Part shown: piece by piece, positions 26,668 through 34,017 of the stretch
Numbering within the stretch: the first letter of the stretch is position 1
How the letters are laid out: each line of letters begins with the position of its first letter
Origin: Pseudomonadota bacterium
Lineage (GTDB): Bacteria > Chloroflexota > UBA6077 > JAJPHF01
Length of the DNA: 64,000 nucleotides
NCBI GenBank assembly: GCA_021325365.1
Contig: JAJPHF010000079.1
Location: 1 to 64,000 of the forward strand
Reading direction: 5' to 3'
Made by a program: the position numbers and the translations under genes
The notes under the pieces: model-generated
Database searches by the model: none
Told to the model about the DNA's origin: nothing
Seen by the model: the letters and a program-made list of their open reading frames with translations, nothing else

Positions 26668-27153
26668 TCATTCTTGAGCAAGCGCCAACAAGGTACGATA
26701 CGCCCCAGCGCCGAGCCAGAGGCCCGCTGTGCGCAGCTCATCCAGGACGGGACGAACCCGGACAATCAGCCCCGTAGTCTTTGCCTCGACGAGTACACCG
26801 GCACTACCGAGAACCCGGAGGCCACGGGCGCGCGCTATGTGGCGACCGGCCGAATCGTCCATGAGCACTGGAATGCCGCCGCCTAGCTCCAGGGCCAAGC
26901 CAATCGCCTCAGCCTCGCCGAGACCGAGGGTAGCTAGTAGAGGCGAGATCAACCGCGAGTTGACTAGCGGTCGCCGGCTGATCCAGGCTGTACCTGGCAC
27001 TTCCGGGGCTCCTGGCCGGCCGCCCCCTCCGGTCACCACCTCTGCATAGACCGCGGCAGGCACGACCACTTCGTCGAATATCGCGTGGAGGAGGTCGAGG
27101 CGTCGGATCGCGGAGTAGAGAATCAGCGGGCTGCTGTCGCTGACGACCGCCAC
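26668..27153 (-). CDS. DUF3368 PIN-like toxin
   Basis: 161 residues: VSDSSPLILYSAIRRLDLL with the first acidic residue Asp6, VVVPAAVYAEVV, LGLGEAEAIGLALELGGGIPVLMDDSAGRHIARARGL, and VRPVLDELRTAGLWL. This is the DUF3368 group of PIN-fold RNases, the toxin of UPF0175 pairs. The ATG lies 4 bases after the antitoxin stop. It should act as an RNase held in check by the preceding gene product. Confidence 0.82.
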   Translation of the reverse strand: MAVVSDSSPLILYSAIRRLDLLHAIFDEVVVPAAVYAEVVTGGGGRPGAPEVPGTAWISRRPLVNSRLISPLLATLGLGEAEAIGLALELGGGIPVLMDDSAGRHIARARGLRVLGSAGVLVEAKTTGLIVRVRPVLDELRTAGLWLGAGAYRTLLALAQE

Positions 27154-27157
27154 CGTG

Positions 27158-27433
27158 TTAGGCGCCGTGAACGTGACGGCGGAGGTCCTCGATCTCCTGA
27201 CGCATCTCGTCCGCGGTTGCCGGCCCTGAGGGAATCTGATGTCGGGCCATCAGATCGAGGATTTCCCAACGACTAACGTTCAGGAGCTGCGCCGCCTTCC
27301 CCTGGCCGATACTGCCTTCACGGAGCAACTCTAGGATGAGAGATTCTCTAGCCTTGGCCACGGCGTTCTCGGGAGACCCGAGCAGCAGGACCAGCTCTTC
27401 GGGCAGCTCTATGAGCATCGTCAATGTTGTCAC
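27158..27433 (-). CDS. UPF0175-family antitoxin
   Basis: 91 residues from GTG 27433 with GGGGAG upstream. LIELPEELVLLLGSPENAV, then ARESLILELLREGSIGQGKAAQLLNVSRWEILDLMARHQIP, the winged-helix pattern of UPF0175. It probably binds both the DUF3368 toxin and its own operator. A longer frame begins at 27493 but has no ribosome site. Confidence 0.8.
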   Translation of the reverse strand: MTTLTMLIELPEELVLLLGSPENAVAKARESLILELLREGSIGQGKAAQLLNVSRWEILDLMARHQIPSGPATADEMRQEIEDLRRHVHGA

Positions 27434-27565
27434 GCCATCTCCCCGCAATTCCATTCCCACTATTTCATTATTCCGGATGACGCACTGACTCACCAGGGCG
27501 AGTCGCGGATGCCGCGGTCATGACACCGAGCGGGACGACGAGGGGCGCGGTCCGGGCGAAGTGGG

Positions 27566-27676
27566 CGGAGCCGACGAGGATTGCTGAGACGGCAACCGGC
27601 GGCGAACCGCCGGCCCCCGGTTCTCAGGCCGGGGAAGCATCAGGTGAAGATGTAGTCTCAGCAGCATTCGGCTCCG
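27566..27676 (+). ncRNA. Y-RNA-like structured RNA, unit 1 (with two internal hairpins)
   Basis: Outer stem GGAGCCGA (27567-27574) with TCGGCTCC (27668-27675); internal loop CGAGGAT opposite GCAT; second stem TGCTGAGAC (27582-27590) with GTCTCAGCA (27655-27663). Inside are hairpins CCGGCGG-CGAA-CCGCCGG (27596-27613) and CCCCGG-TTCTCAGG-CCGGGG (27615-27634), the latter resembling a tRNA T arm. Y RNAs have a stem with CGAAGG opposite CUGCA(C/U)U that Ro60 grips; CGAGG/GCAUU here is close. The TROVE (Ro60) gene ends at 27925, next door. Strand follows from the order CGAGG then GCAT. Confidence 0.6.
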
Positions 27677-27696
27677 ACCTAGAGTCGCACGTCAAG

Positions 27697-27761
27697 CGGG
27701 CTGACGAGGGTGGCCGAGACGGAAACAGTTAACAGCTGTAGTCTCGGCCGCATTCAGCCCG
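27697..27761 (+). ncRNA. Y-RNA-like structured RNA, unit 2 (minimal form)
   Basis: Outer stem CGGGCTGA (27697-27704) with TCAGCCCG (27754-27761); internal loop CGAGGGT opposite GCAT; second stem GGCCGAGAC (27712-27720) with GTCTCGGCC (27741-27749); a 20-base terminal part with a short ACAG/CTGT hairpin and 7-base loop TTAACAG. The sequences of the stems differ from unit 1 but pair perfectly, while the loop bases are conserved. This covariation is strong evidence for a functional RNA fold. Confidence 0.6.
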
Positions 27762-27776
27762 AATGTACTTTAGCAG

Positions 27777-27887
27777 CGCGGCGACGAGGGGCGCAGAAAC
27801 ACTTCCGGGCGCGTAACGGGAACGGGCCTCGCGGCCCGCTCCCGCCGCCACACCGGTCCAAATGTAGTTCCTGCTGCATTCGCCGCG
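27777..27887 (+). ncRNA. Y-RNA-like structured RNA, unit 3
   Basis: Outer stem CGCGGCGA (27777-27784) with TCGCCGCG (27880-27887); internal loop CGAGGGG opposite GCAT; a weaker second stem GCAG/CTGC plus AAC/GTT with one mismatch. The insert carries a hairpin around GGGCC-TCGC-GGCCC (27818-27843). As in units 1 and 2, TGTAGT precedes the 3' strand of the second stem. Confidence 0.5.
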
Positions 27888-27924
27888 AGCAGATTATACC
27901 CTTGTCGCGGGGCTGGGGGTTAGG

Positions 27925-28679
27925 TCATAGCGCGACCCCTTCGATGACGCCCACCCAGTGGTCGGCCGCCAGGCCGCCCTGGGCGAACGCCGCCAGCACG
28001 TCGAACACCGCGTCCGAGAAGCCGCCGACGTTCAGCACGTCCGCGCGCTCGGGAGCCTGAACGGTGCCATAGGGCGTCAGATCGATGCAGGCCAGCTTCG
28101 CCTGCGGGCACCGCGCCCGCAGCGCCTCCCACTCGCGCATGGTCTCGGTCGGCCGCGCCCACGGAGTCCGGGGCCGCGACTGGCTGTCGATCCACGATTC
28201 GAAGTCCGACACGAAGACGACCAGGTCCGCGTGCCGACGCTCGGCGTTCAGCCACGCTAGCGGCAGGGAGCAGTTCGTCCCCCCGTTCGGCAGACCCGCC
28301 AGCCGTTCCGCGTTCGTGAACACGCTGTCCCGCGGGTCCAGGGCCACCGTGTGTAGCCGATCGTTGAACGGCAAGACCGTCGCGCGCGGGTTACGGCGCA
28401 ACAGGACCGACGCGATGAGCGCGCCGACGTCACGGCAGCGCACCTTACTGGTGGCGCCCGGGCGATACCCGGTTACGGGCGACTCCATGGAGCCCGACAC
28501 GTCCAAACAGACGTACACCTGGCCCTCGATCGCCGGGACGTTGGCGCTGGCGACCTCCATCGCCGCCTCCAGCGCCTCCCGCACGACCGCCGGTACGGTG
28601 TTGCCGGCCCGCGCGTGCGCCATCATGAGCTGGTACGGGAAGGCCCGCGCCCGCTGGATGGCCGCCGGGTCGCGCAGGT
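27925..28679 (-). pseudogene. rsr: TROVE/Ro60-family gene, 3' fragment (vWA domain)
   Basis: About 251 codons in the frame DLRDPAAIQRARAFPYQLMM, then PAVVREALEAAMEVASANVP, then a von Willebrand A domain with the MIDAS motif CLDVSGSMESP and GGTNCSLPLAWLN. This is the C-terminal half of a bacterial Ro60 orthologue (Rsr). The 5' half lies 5.15 kb away at 33830-34585 on the same strand, beyond an inserted element. The frame upstream of 28680 hits stops. ATG 28626 could allow a truncated vWA protein. Ro60 binds Y RNAs and misfolded RNA and can tether Y RNA to PNPase. Confidence 0.85.
28675..28679. other. Putative attachment-site core, left junction (attL)
   Basis: CAGGT at the exact point where TROVE homology stops. 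The same CAGGT is at 33830-33834, where homology of the other half stops. Joining the halves at this shared core restores one frame. Confidence 0.5.
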
Positions 28680-28779
28680 CAGTGGTCCGTGGTGCGCCGA
28701 TGTCGGCGCCGGTCTACAGTCAGCTTTTGGAGCAGTGGCTCGCGGCGCCGCCGGCACCGCTGAGCGAGCGGAGCCAACG

Positions 28780-29295
28780 GTGCGAGGCGCCCTACCGTGT
28801 CCGACCTGCGGCCAGATAGACCTCGTCCAGCGGGTTACCGCCGTGCTGGGTGAGGGCATCTCGGACAGCCGCCTCTCGGGACCCAGCGTGGGGTTGGGGA
28901 AGGTTCTCGGGAAGGGCGGACGCTTCGTCCTCTCGGGGCAATACACCTGGCTACGCGGCGAGGTCTGCACCCGTCTCGCCGGCCATCTTGCGGCGGCGAT
29001 GCCCAAGAGCCACTGGATGTGGGGCATCGGCCTGGCGATATTTGGCGTCCTGTGCCTCGTGAACCTGTTTCCGCCTACATCCTCGTCCGGCGCGTCTTGG
29101 ATGGAGTGGCTCATCTTGGGGCTCGGCCCCCTGGGGTTCGGGGTTTCCCTCATCGAGCAGAGCCGACGTGCGGATCGCGCGGCGCGAAACCTAGTCCACC
29201 TGTACTACTGCCATCGGTGCGACGGCGTGTTCGTGCCGGGTCGGTCGGGCCTCGTGCCCGTGGGCGCGGTCGGCGACCTCCTCAACCTTCTCTGA
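28780..29295 (+). CDS. Zinc-ribbon membrane protein carried by the element
   Basis: About 171 residues if GTG 28780 is used. LPCPTCGQIDLVQRVTAVLGEG (first CxxC), two transmembrane helices (MWGIGLAIFGVLCLVNLF and MEWLILGLGPLGFGVSLI), then YYCHRCDGVFVPG (second CxxC). The four Cys probably form one zinc ribbon on the cytoplasmic side. An ATG at 28700 opens a frame MSAPVYSQLLEQWLAAPPAP that looks like the natural N-terminus but is out of frame, so a frameshift near 28770-28790 is possible. Function unknown. Confidence 0.6.
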   Translation: MRGALPCPTCGQIDLVQRVTAVLGEGISDSRLSGPSVGLGKVLGKGGRFVLSGQYTWLRGEVCTRLAGHLAAAMPKSHWMWGIGLAIFGVLCLVNLFPPTSSSGASWMEWLILGLGPLGFGVSLIEQSRRADRAARNLVHLYYCHRCDGVFVPGRSGLVPVGAVGDLLNLL

Positions 29296-29406
29296 ACCCG
29301 CAAACGCTCGTGCGCGGCGAGATGCCGAGAAACCGCGCCGAGCGCTCGCCAGGCCTCCGCCCAAGTTGTTGCGGTACTGGCCTGGCGCGGATCACGAACC
29401 CCGTCC

Positions 29407-31098
29407 TCACGCGATCCTGCGCCGACTCGGATACAGCCAGCGGTGTCGCTTCGCGATCCTCCACGTGTACGCCAGCGAGTTGATAATGGCCGTGAGCATC
29501 TCACCTGTGCGGCTGCCGTAGAACTCGTCGTCGGCCGGGCACGTGTGCGCCGTGAGGTTACGAGCTAGGCACGCGACTAGGTAGTTGCGCGCGATAAAGG
29601 TGTTGGCGGACTGCGTGTACTTCGGATCGTTGAGCAGCACGGTGAGCTTGGAGTATGCATCACTTTCGGAGTTGAAGCCTACCATGTCGCCACCGTTCCG
29701 CTTCGCCTCGTCCTCGAAGAACTGCTGCCACGGCTCCGAGTCCATCACACCATTGATGACGCCTACCAGGCCGGTACGCGGCTTCGCCCAAGCCGGCTTC
29801 CGCTTGGCTCCCACGTGCCTCAGCAAATCCTCTAGCCCCGTGGCGATGTTCTTCACCAGCGTGTACTTGTCCTCTCTCGACCAGCCAGTGAACGCACCAT
29901 GGCCGCGATCTACGGCGCCCATCTTCGATAGCGTGGCAGGCACGATGTCGAGATGATTCACCCAGCAGTAGGCCAGAAGTTCGTCAGCATCGCGGCGGGC
30001 CAATGGTCGTCCTATCTGCAACCCTGTCTGTCCAGCGGTCTCATTGTGCCCCTTGAAGAACACATCGAGCACGTCTCGTGCCTCATCGGTTACCCGCGCC
30101 ACCTTGCTTGCATGTCGTATGTCGCGCTTGACCCACCATGGGCGCCCAGCACTCACATTCTCTGCGATCTGCTCCAGCGCTTCGCCAGTTATCCAGCGTA
30201 TGAACTGCAACTGGTGCTGTATATCGCGATCTACCTCGCGAGCAAGCCGCGCCCGGTCGGCTTCCTCGTAATGATGCCGTAGTCCGCGAAGGAATCGCAG
30301 GAAATCATACAGATCATCGCGCCGCAATTGATAACGTTGAGCGATGAGAAGTGCCAAGTGTGACATTCTGGCGGAGAATCGGCGGCCTTGCGACGCGTTC
30401 AGGCGGATTACCTGGTGAACTTCAACTGCTGCGGAGAAGGCACGCGTTGTAATTCGATCATGGCCCAGGATGAAGGCGGCCAATGCATCATAATCGGCCG
30501 CTCGTCCGCAAAAGGTTCGTAGGTTTTCGTCGCCAGGCCCACGCGGCAGACCATGAGTCCTCCGATAGTCCTCGGGAAGCGCCACGAGAAGGCTATGATT
30601 GTAGAAGTAGTCCGGGAACTGCTGGAGATGATGCAGTTGGTGGACCTGCCAGTAGGCATAGTAATGCTCGGCGGCGTTGACGTACAGATCAGAGCCGGGG
30701 CGCACCTGCACTCGGTACGACATCCACGGCCTGAAGGAGCCTGGGGCCGGCCGCTCAAAGTGAGGGCTGCTTTCTGGCGCGCGGTCAAACGGATGGACGA
30801 AAGCGTCGAGCGTTCTAGCTGGGTAAGCGTGCAACTGCTCGTAGGCATCGGCGTCAGGGGGGCGCCTGACGCGCGGCGAGTTGTCGTCAAAGTCCCGGAT
30901 CATGGCGTGCCTGTATCGGGCGTACTCGGGCGACTGGATCACCCGAGCGCGTGGCAGCATAACGCCTTCCCGCTCGTAGTGCTCCATTTCATGCTCGCCC
31001 ACGCGGACCTTCAGCGCATTGCAGTAGTTGATGAACGCATTGAGCGACAGATACGGGTTGCCGTACCTAGTCAAAGAGGTGTCAATCACGCCCCGCAT
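29407..31098 (-). CDS. 563-residue protein with a C-terminal HEPN-type Rx4H motif
   Basis: Starts at ATG 31098 (GGAG nine bases upstream). No family recognised for residues 1-450, which are mostly helical and rich in aromatic/His residues (AAEHYYAYWQVHQLHHLQQF). Near the end, FIARNYLVACLARNLTAHTC gives R513-N-L-T-A-H518, followed by a helix MLTAIINSLAYTWRIAKR. This is the active-site pattern of HEPN RNases, common in abortive-infection and toxin proteins. Base composition is lower in GC than surrounding genes. Likely a defence or addiction effector carried as cargo; this is inference from one motif and context. Confidence 0.7.
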   Translation of the reverse strand: MRGVIDTSLTRYGNPYLSLNAFINYCNALKVRVGEHEMEHYEREGVMLPRARVIQSPEYARYRHAMIRDFDDNSPRVRRPPDADAYEQLHAYPARTLDAFVHPFDRAPESSPHFERPAPGSFRPWMSYRVQVRPGSDLYVNAAEHYYAYWQVHQLHHLQQFPDYFYNHSLLVALPEDYRRTHGLPRGPGDENLRTFCGRAADYDALAAFILGHDRITTRAFSAAVEVHQVIRLNASQGRRFSARMSHLALLIAQRYQLRRDDLYDFLRFLRGLRHHYEEADRARLAREVDRDIQHQLQFIRWITGEALEQIAENVSAGRPWWVKRDIRHASKVARVTDEARDVLDVFFKGHNETAGQTGLQIGRPLARRDADELLAYCWVNHLDIVPATLSKMGAVDRGHGAFTGWSREDKYTLVKNIATGLEDLLRHVGAKRKPAWAKPRTGLVGVINGVMDSEPWQQFFEDEAKRNGGDMVGFNSESDAYSKLTVLLNDPKYTQSANTFIARNYLVACLARNLTAHTCPADDEFYGSRTGEMLTAIINSLAYTWRIAKRHRWLYPSRRRIA

Positions 31099-31339
31099 GG
31101 CAATAAGCTCCGTGGGTCTCCCAGGGCGCGGCGTCGGAGGTGAAGCCGGCCCGCAGTCCAATGCCGCTGCTGCTGGTATTGTACGCCCCACGGCGGGCGT
31201 GTGGACTGCTTTGCGGATGGTCGAAGCCCGAACTTGCGGAAGTCGCAACATCGGCCCTACTCGCAGCGTGCTGGCCGTTTTGGCGCCGAATTGCGGCGAG
31301 GGGCGCTGCCCGAACATGTACCACGGCGGCCCGCCGGCG

Positions 31340-31519
31340 CTACTGGTCTTGCGGTGTTGCGTCGGCGTAGAGCGCGGCCAGGAACTCGTCCAGGAGCGGA
31401 TCGAGCGCGGTATCGTCAAGCTCGCCGTCCGCCGTGAACGGCACGGGCAGCAGCGTGCCCCGCACCAACTTCTCGGCCCCCCTGCCCTCCGCCGCCCTGT
31501 CCCCAGACCCCTTAGCCAT
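31340..31519 (-). CDS. Small acidic protein B, paralogue of the upstream gene
   Basis: 59 residues. GTLLPVPFTADGELDDTALD and PLLDEFLAALYAD align with GTWFKAPLTPDGKLDEEALR and AMLDAAVPKLHAA of the preceding product. Its ATG overlaps the preceding stop by eight bases, implying translational coupling. No known domain. It lies 241 bases before the HEPN-like gene in the same direction; the gap shows no other gene. Confidence 0.6.
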   Translation of the reverse strand: MAKGSGDRAAEGRGAEKLVRGTLLPVPFTADGELDDTALDPLLDEFLAALYADATPQDQ

Positions 31520-31730
31520 GCTGCACCTCCAGGTCCCGCCCGGCATCGGCGCGGACGGCGTCGATGGCCGCGTGGAGCTTCGGCACCGCCGCGTCCAGCA
31601 TGGCGCGAAGCGCCTCCTCGTCCAGCTTGCCGTCTGGGGTGAGCGGCGCCTTGAACCACGTGCCCACGATCCCGGGCCGTCCATCCGGTGGTCCACCATG
31701 ACTTGCGGCCGAGCGTTCGCGCCTCACCAT
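31512..31730 (-). CDS. Small acidic protein A
   Basis: 72 residues preceded by a strong GAGGAGG ribosome site. After a basic N-terminus (MVRRERSAASHGGPP) the core GTWFKAPLTPDGKLDEEALR then AMLDAAVPKLHAAID repeats in protein B. First gene of the minus-strand operon, facing the HTH gene across a dyad operator. No recognised family; possibly an antitoxin, regulator or structural partner of the HEPN-like protein (inference). Confidence 0.6.
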   Translation of the reverse strand: MVRRERSAASHGGPPDGRPGIVGTWFKAPLTPDGKLDEEALRAMLDAAVPKLHAAIDAVRADAGRDLEVQHG

Positions 31731-31874
31731 CCCTGGCTCCTCCTCTTTGCCTGCAATTAGGCTCCCACCTCATCATCTGGCCAGTGGCCCCGCGCGTGCA
31801 ATGCGTCCCGCACACACCGTGATGCGCTGCCGGTCGCCGGCCTCTGGTGCGGGGCCGGACTCGAAACGCTGTGA

Positions 31875-31899
31875 TAATTGTTCTGATAGAGAACAATTA
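31875..31899. promoter_or_regulatory. Dyad operator between divergent operons of the element
   Basis: Perfect 10-bp inverted repeat TAATTGTTCT (31875-31884) and AGAACAATTA (31890-31899) with spacer GATAG. It sits between the divergent starts at 31730 and 31925, with TAGAAT (31903-31908) just after as a possible -10 for the plus-strand genes. Probably bound by the HTH protein or another element-encoded repressor. Confidence 0.6.
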
Positions 31900-31924
31900 G
31901 GGTAGAATATGGCGGAGGCGGCGC

Positions 31925-32161
31925 ATGGCCGAACTGGGCGATCTGAGCCGGTACGTAACCTTGGCCGAGGCGGCGAAGGCGCTCGGCTTGCCGCGCGACA
32001 CGGTTCGCCGGCGCGTCGAGCGTAGAATAATGGATGGAGTCCACCTGGCCCCACGGGTCTGGCTGGTCCGCCGCGATGAGGTCGAACGTTGGCGCGAGCG
32101 CGGCAAGCTGCCCGTCGGACGCAAGCCCCGCTCGTCTCGCCCCGAGCCGCCCACGAAATAG
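31925..32161 (+). CDS. Excisionase-like helix-turn-helix protein
   Basis: 78 residues: LSRYVTLAEAAKALGLPRDT then VRRRVERRIMDGVHLAPRVWLVRRDEVERWRERG, the winged HTH of the HTH_17/MerR-like excisionase group. The C-terminus is a basic tail (GRKPRSSRP). Located 62 bases before the recombinase on the same strand, the usual place for a recombination directionality factor or repressor. Confidence 0.75.
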   Translation: MAELGDLSRYVTLAEAAKALGLPRDTVRRRVERRIMDGVHLAPRVWLVRRDEVERWRERGKLPVGRKPRSSRPEPPTK

Positions 32162-32223
32162 ATGACCTCGGCGCCGCTGCAACAGCCCGAGGTCTGGCGA
32201 GCCCCACCGAGGAGGAACCCACA

Positions 32224-34017
32224 ATGCCAAGTGTATCACTCCCCGCGCTCGCACCCCCACCCCTGGCCGCAATCTACTGTCGCGTGTCCACTCCGGGTCA
32301 GGAAGCAGACGGCAGCAGCCTAGAAACGCAAGAGGCCGCCTGCCGGGCCTACGCCGAAGCCAACGGTTACCTGGTGGACGACGAGCACGTCTACCATGAG
32401 ACACATAGCGGGGCGGAGTTGTGGGAGCGCCCCAAGCTGACTCGGTTGCGCGAGGCTGTCCGAGATCGCGCGGTGGGTGTAGTGCTCGCGCACGCCATCG
32501 ACCGCCTGACTCGCGACCCAGTCCACCTCGGCGTCGTGCTCTCCGAAGCTGATCACGTCGGGGTGTCGGTCGAATTCGTCACAGAGCCGATGGACGATTC
32601 GCCCGAGGGCCAACTGATCCTGTTCATCCGGGGCTACGCTGCGAAGTTGGAGCGAGCCAAGTTTGCGGAGCGCAGTGCCCGTGGCAAGCAGTACCTGGTC
32701 GAGCACGGACGACCACTGGTCGGGCCACGGCCGCCCTACGGCTACCGTTGGCGGGACGAGGCTAAGACCGGCTGGGAGCCCGACCCCGTGAGCGCCGCTG
32801 TCGTGAACCGCCTGTTCGAGGGTATAGCCGCCGGTAGGACGCTGGAGGCGCTGGCAGCCGAGTTGCGGGCGGAAGGGCTCCCTACACCCAGCGGCCGAGG
32901 CCAGTGGCGTCGCAACACCCTTGCCCACATTCTCCACAATCCTGCTTACTGCGGACGGCCGGTCGCCTACCGCTGGCGGCGCATCAAGGAGCGGGGCCGC
33001 TGGGTGCGCAGCGAACGGCCCGCGAGCGAGCGCGTGCCTCTACCCTCCGATGTCGCGCCTGCACTCGTAGATGTTGGCACATGGGAAGCCGTACAGGCTG
33101 TACTAACCCGCAATCGCGAGAAGGCGGCCCGAAACAACCATCACCCCGACTGGCACTTGCTCCGTGGTGGGTACGCGGAATGCGGGCATTGCGGGCAGAA
33201 GCTTCGCGGCCACCAGTATACCGACCGCCGTGGGGATGCATACCGTGTCGCCGCTTACCGCTGTCCATCGGCACATGGCGGCAGTCTGCACCCCTGCGAT
33301 GGCAAGCCAATCGTCAGCGGGCGCGCGCTGGACGAGGCCGTGTGGGCGCGAGTTGCGGCCGTTCTGCTCAAGCCCGAGACGATCCAGAATAAGGTGGCCC
33401 AACTACGCCAGGATGACCCGACAGTTGCCGATCTAGCCGCTCTAGACCGAGCGCTGGCCGACGTGGAGCGCAAGCGGGCCAAGCTAGTCCGTGTCCTGGC
33501 GGAGATGGACGAGGACACTGCCGCGCCCGTGGTGACCGAGCTTGGTAATCTCGCCGCACAGCGGCGCCGGCTTCTTGGCGAGCGTGCGACGGTGGAGGGA
33601 CGCCAGGCCGCTTGGGCTGTCGCGAGCGCCCGCCTGGACGACTTGGTAGCATGGTGCGAGCGCGTTGCCACCAACGTCAAGAAGCTTGATTACGTCGGCA
33701 AGCGGCTGGCGCTAGAAGCCCTCGGCGCGCGGGTTCGGGTGACCCGCGTGCCCGAGGGCATTCGGTGGGAGCTAGAGGCATCAGCGCCCCTGGACCCGCC
33801 GACGAGCGGTATTGTGTCCAGCACCTGGCCAGGTGCTGGCGCGTCTGCTGCCAGGTCGCGTGCCGCGCAATCGTCGTCCACTCGGCCTGGCCCAGGTCGA
33901 GCGCCGTCAGCATCTGGAACGGTACTGCCGGCGGCGCCCCCTGGCGGTCGGCCTTGTAGCGCTCGAACTCGCGCACGAGCGCCGGCAGCGCCGCCGGGTC
34001 GTGCGGCTTGCCGATGA
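32224..34017 (+). CDS. Large serine recombinase (integrase)
   Basis: 597 residues from ATG 32224 after GAGGAGG. Resolvase domain (~14-160) with IYCRVSTPGQE, catalytic Ser22; recombinase domain (~180-285; PPYGYRWRDEAKTGWEPD); zinc ribbon with Cys320, Cys323, Cys347 and Cys358; then a coiled coil (ALDRALADVERKRAKLVRVL). It integrates circular DNA at an attB site. The last ~62 residues, after about 33830, are read from the antisense of the TROVE gene, because the recombinase frame runs through the right junction. Confidence 0.92.
   Translation: MPSVSLPALAPPPLAAIYCRVSTPGQEADGSSLETQEAACRAYAEANGYLVDDEHVYHETHSGAELWERPKLTRLREAVRDRAVGVVLAHAIDRLTRDPVHLGVVLSEADHVGVSVEFVTEPMDDSPEGQLILFIRGYAAKLERAKFAERSARGKQYLVEHGRPLVGPRPPYGYRWRDEAKTGWEPDPVSAAVVNRLFEGIAAGRTLEALAAELRAEGLPTPSGRGQWRRNTLAHILHNPAYCGRPVAYRWRRIKERGRWVRSERPASERVPLPSDVAPALVDVGTWEAVQAVLTRNREKAARNNHHPDWHLLRGGYAECGHCGQKLRGHQYTDRRGDAYRVAAYRCPSAHGGSLHPCDGKPIVSGRALDEAVWARVAAVLLKPETIQNKVAQLRQDDPTVADLAALDRALADVERKRAKLVRVLAEMDEDTAAPVVTELGNLAAQRRRLLGERATVEGRQAAWAVASARLDDLVAWCERVATNVKKLDYVGKRLALEALGARVRVTRVPEGIRWELEASAPLDPPTSGIVSSTWPGAGASAARSRAAQSSSTRPGPGRAPSASGTVLPAAPPGGRPCSARTRARAPAAPPGRAACR
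33818..33839. other. Right junction (attR): 22-bp perfect palindrome including CAGGT
   Basis: CCAGCACCTGG followed directly by its own complement. The CAGGT at 33830-33834 matches the left junction. In the excised circle, the left arm CCAGCACCTGG would face CCAGGTCAGTGG, a near-dyad as expected for a serine-integrase attP. Confidence 0.5.

Larger units (their letters stand above)
28680..33834. mobile_element. Integrated serine-recombinase element, about 5.15 kb, inside the TROVE gene
   Basis: Bounded by CAGGT repeats and by the two halves of one gene. Contents in order: zinc-ribbon membrane protein (+), 563-residue HEPN-like protein and two small paralogues (-), a divergent dyad operator, excisionase-like HTH (+), large serine recombinase (+). 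Base composition is visibly less GC-rich than the flanks, and intergenic gaps are larger. No phage structural genes or conjugation genes are present, so it is a small integrative island rather than a prophage or ICE. Confidence 0.8.

Noticed and set aside
27697..27761. Hammerhead ribozyme: CTGACGA followed by GAAAC in unit 2
   Set aside because: No stem II forms between the two boxes and no proper cleavage triplet follows; units 1 and 3 lack the pattern. The Y-RNA-like fold explains all three units.
31098..31340. Start of the HEPN-like gene further upstream (the frame stays open)
   Set aside because: The upstream codons are Pro/Ala/Arg-rich with no ribosome site; ATG 31098 has GGAG at a good distance and begins the clearly protein-like part.
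28680..33834. Prophage
   Set aside because: No capsid, portal, tail, terminase or lysis genes; it is only ~5 kb. A small integrative island fits better.
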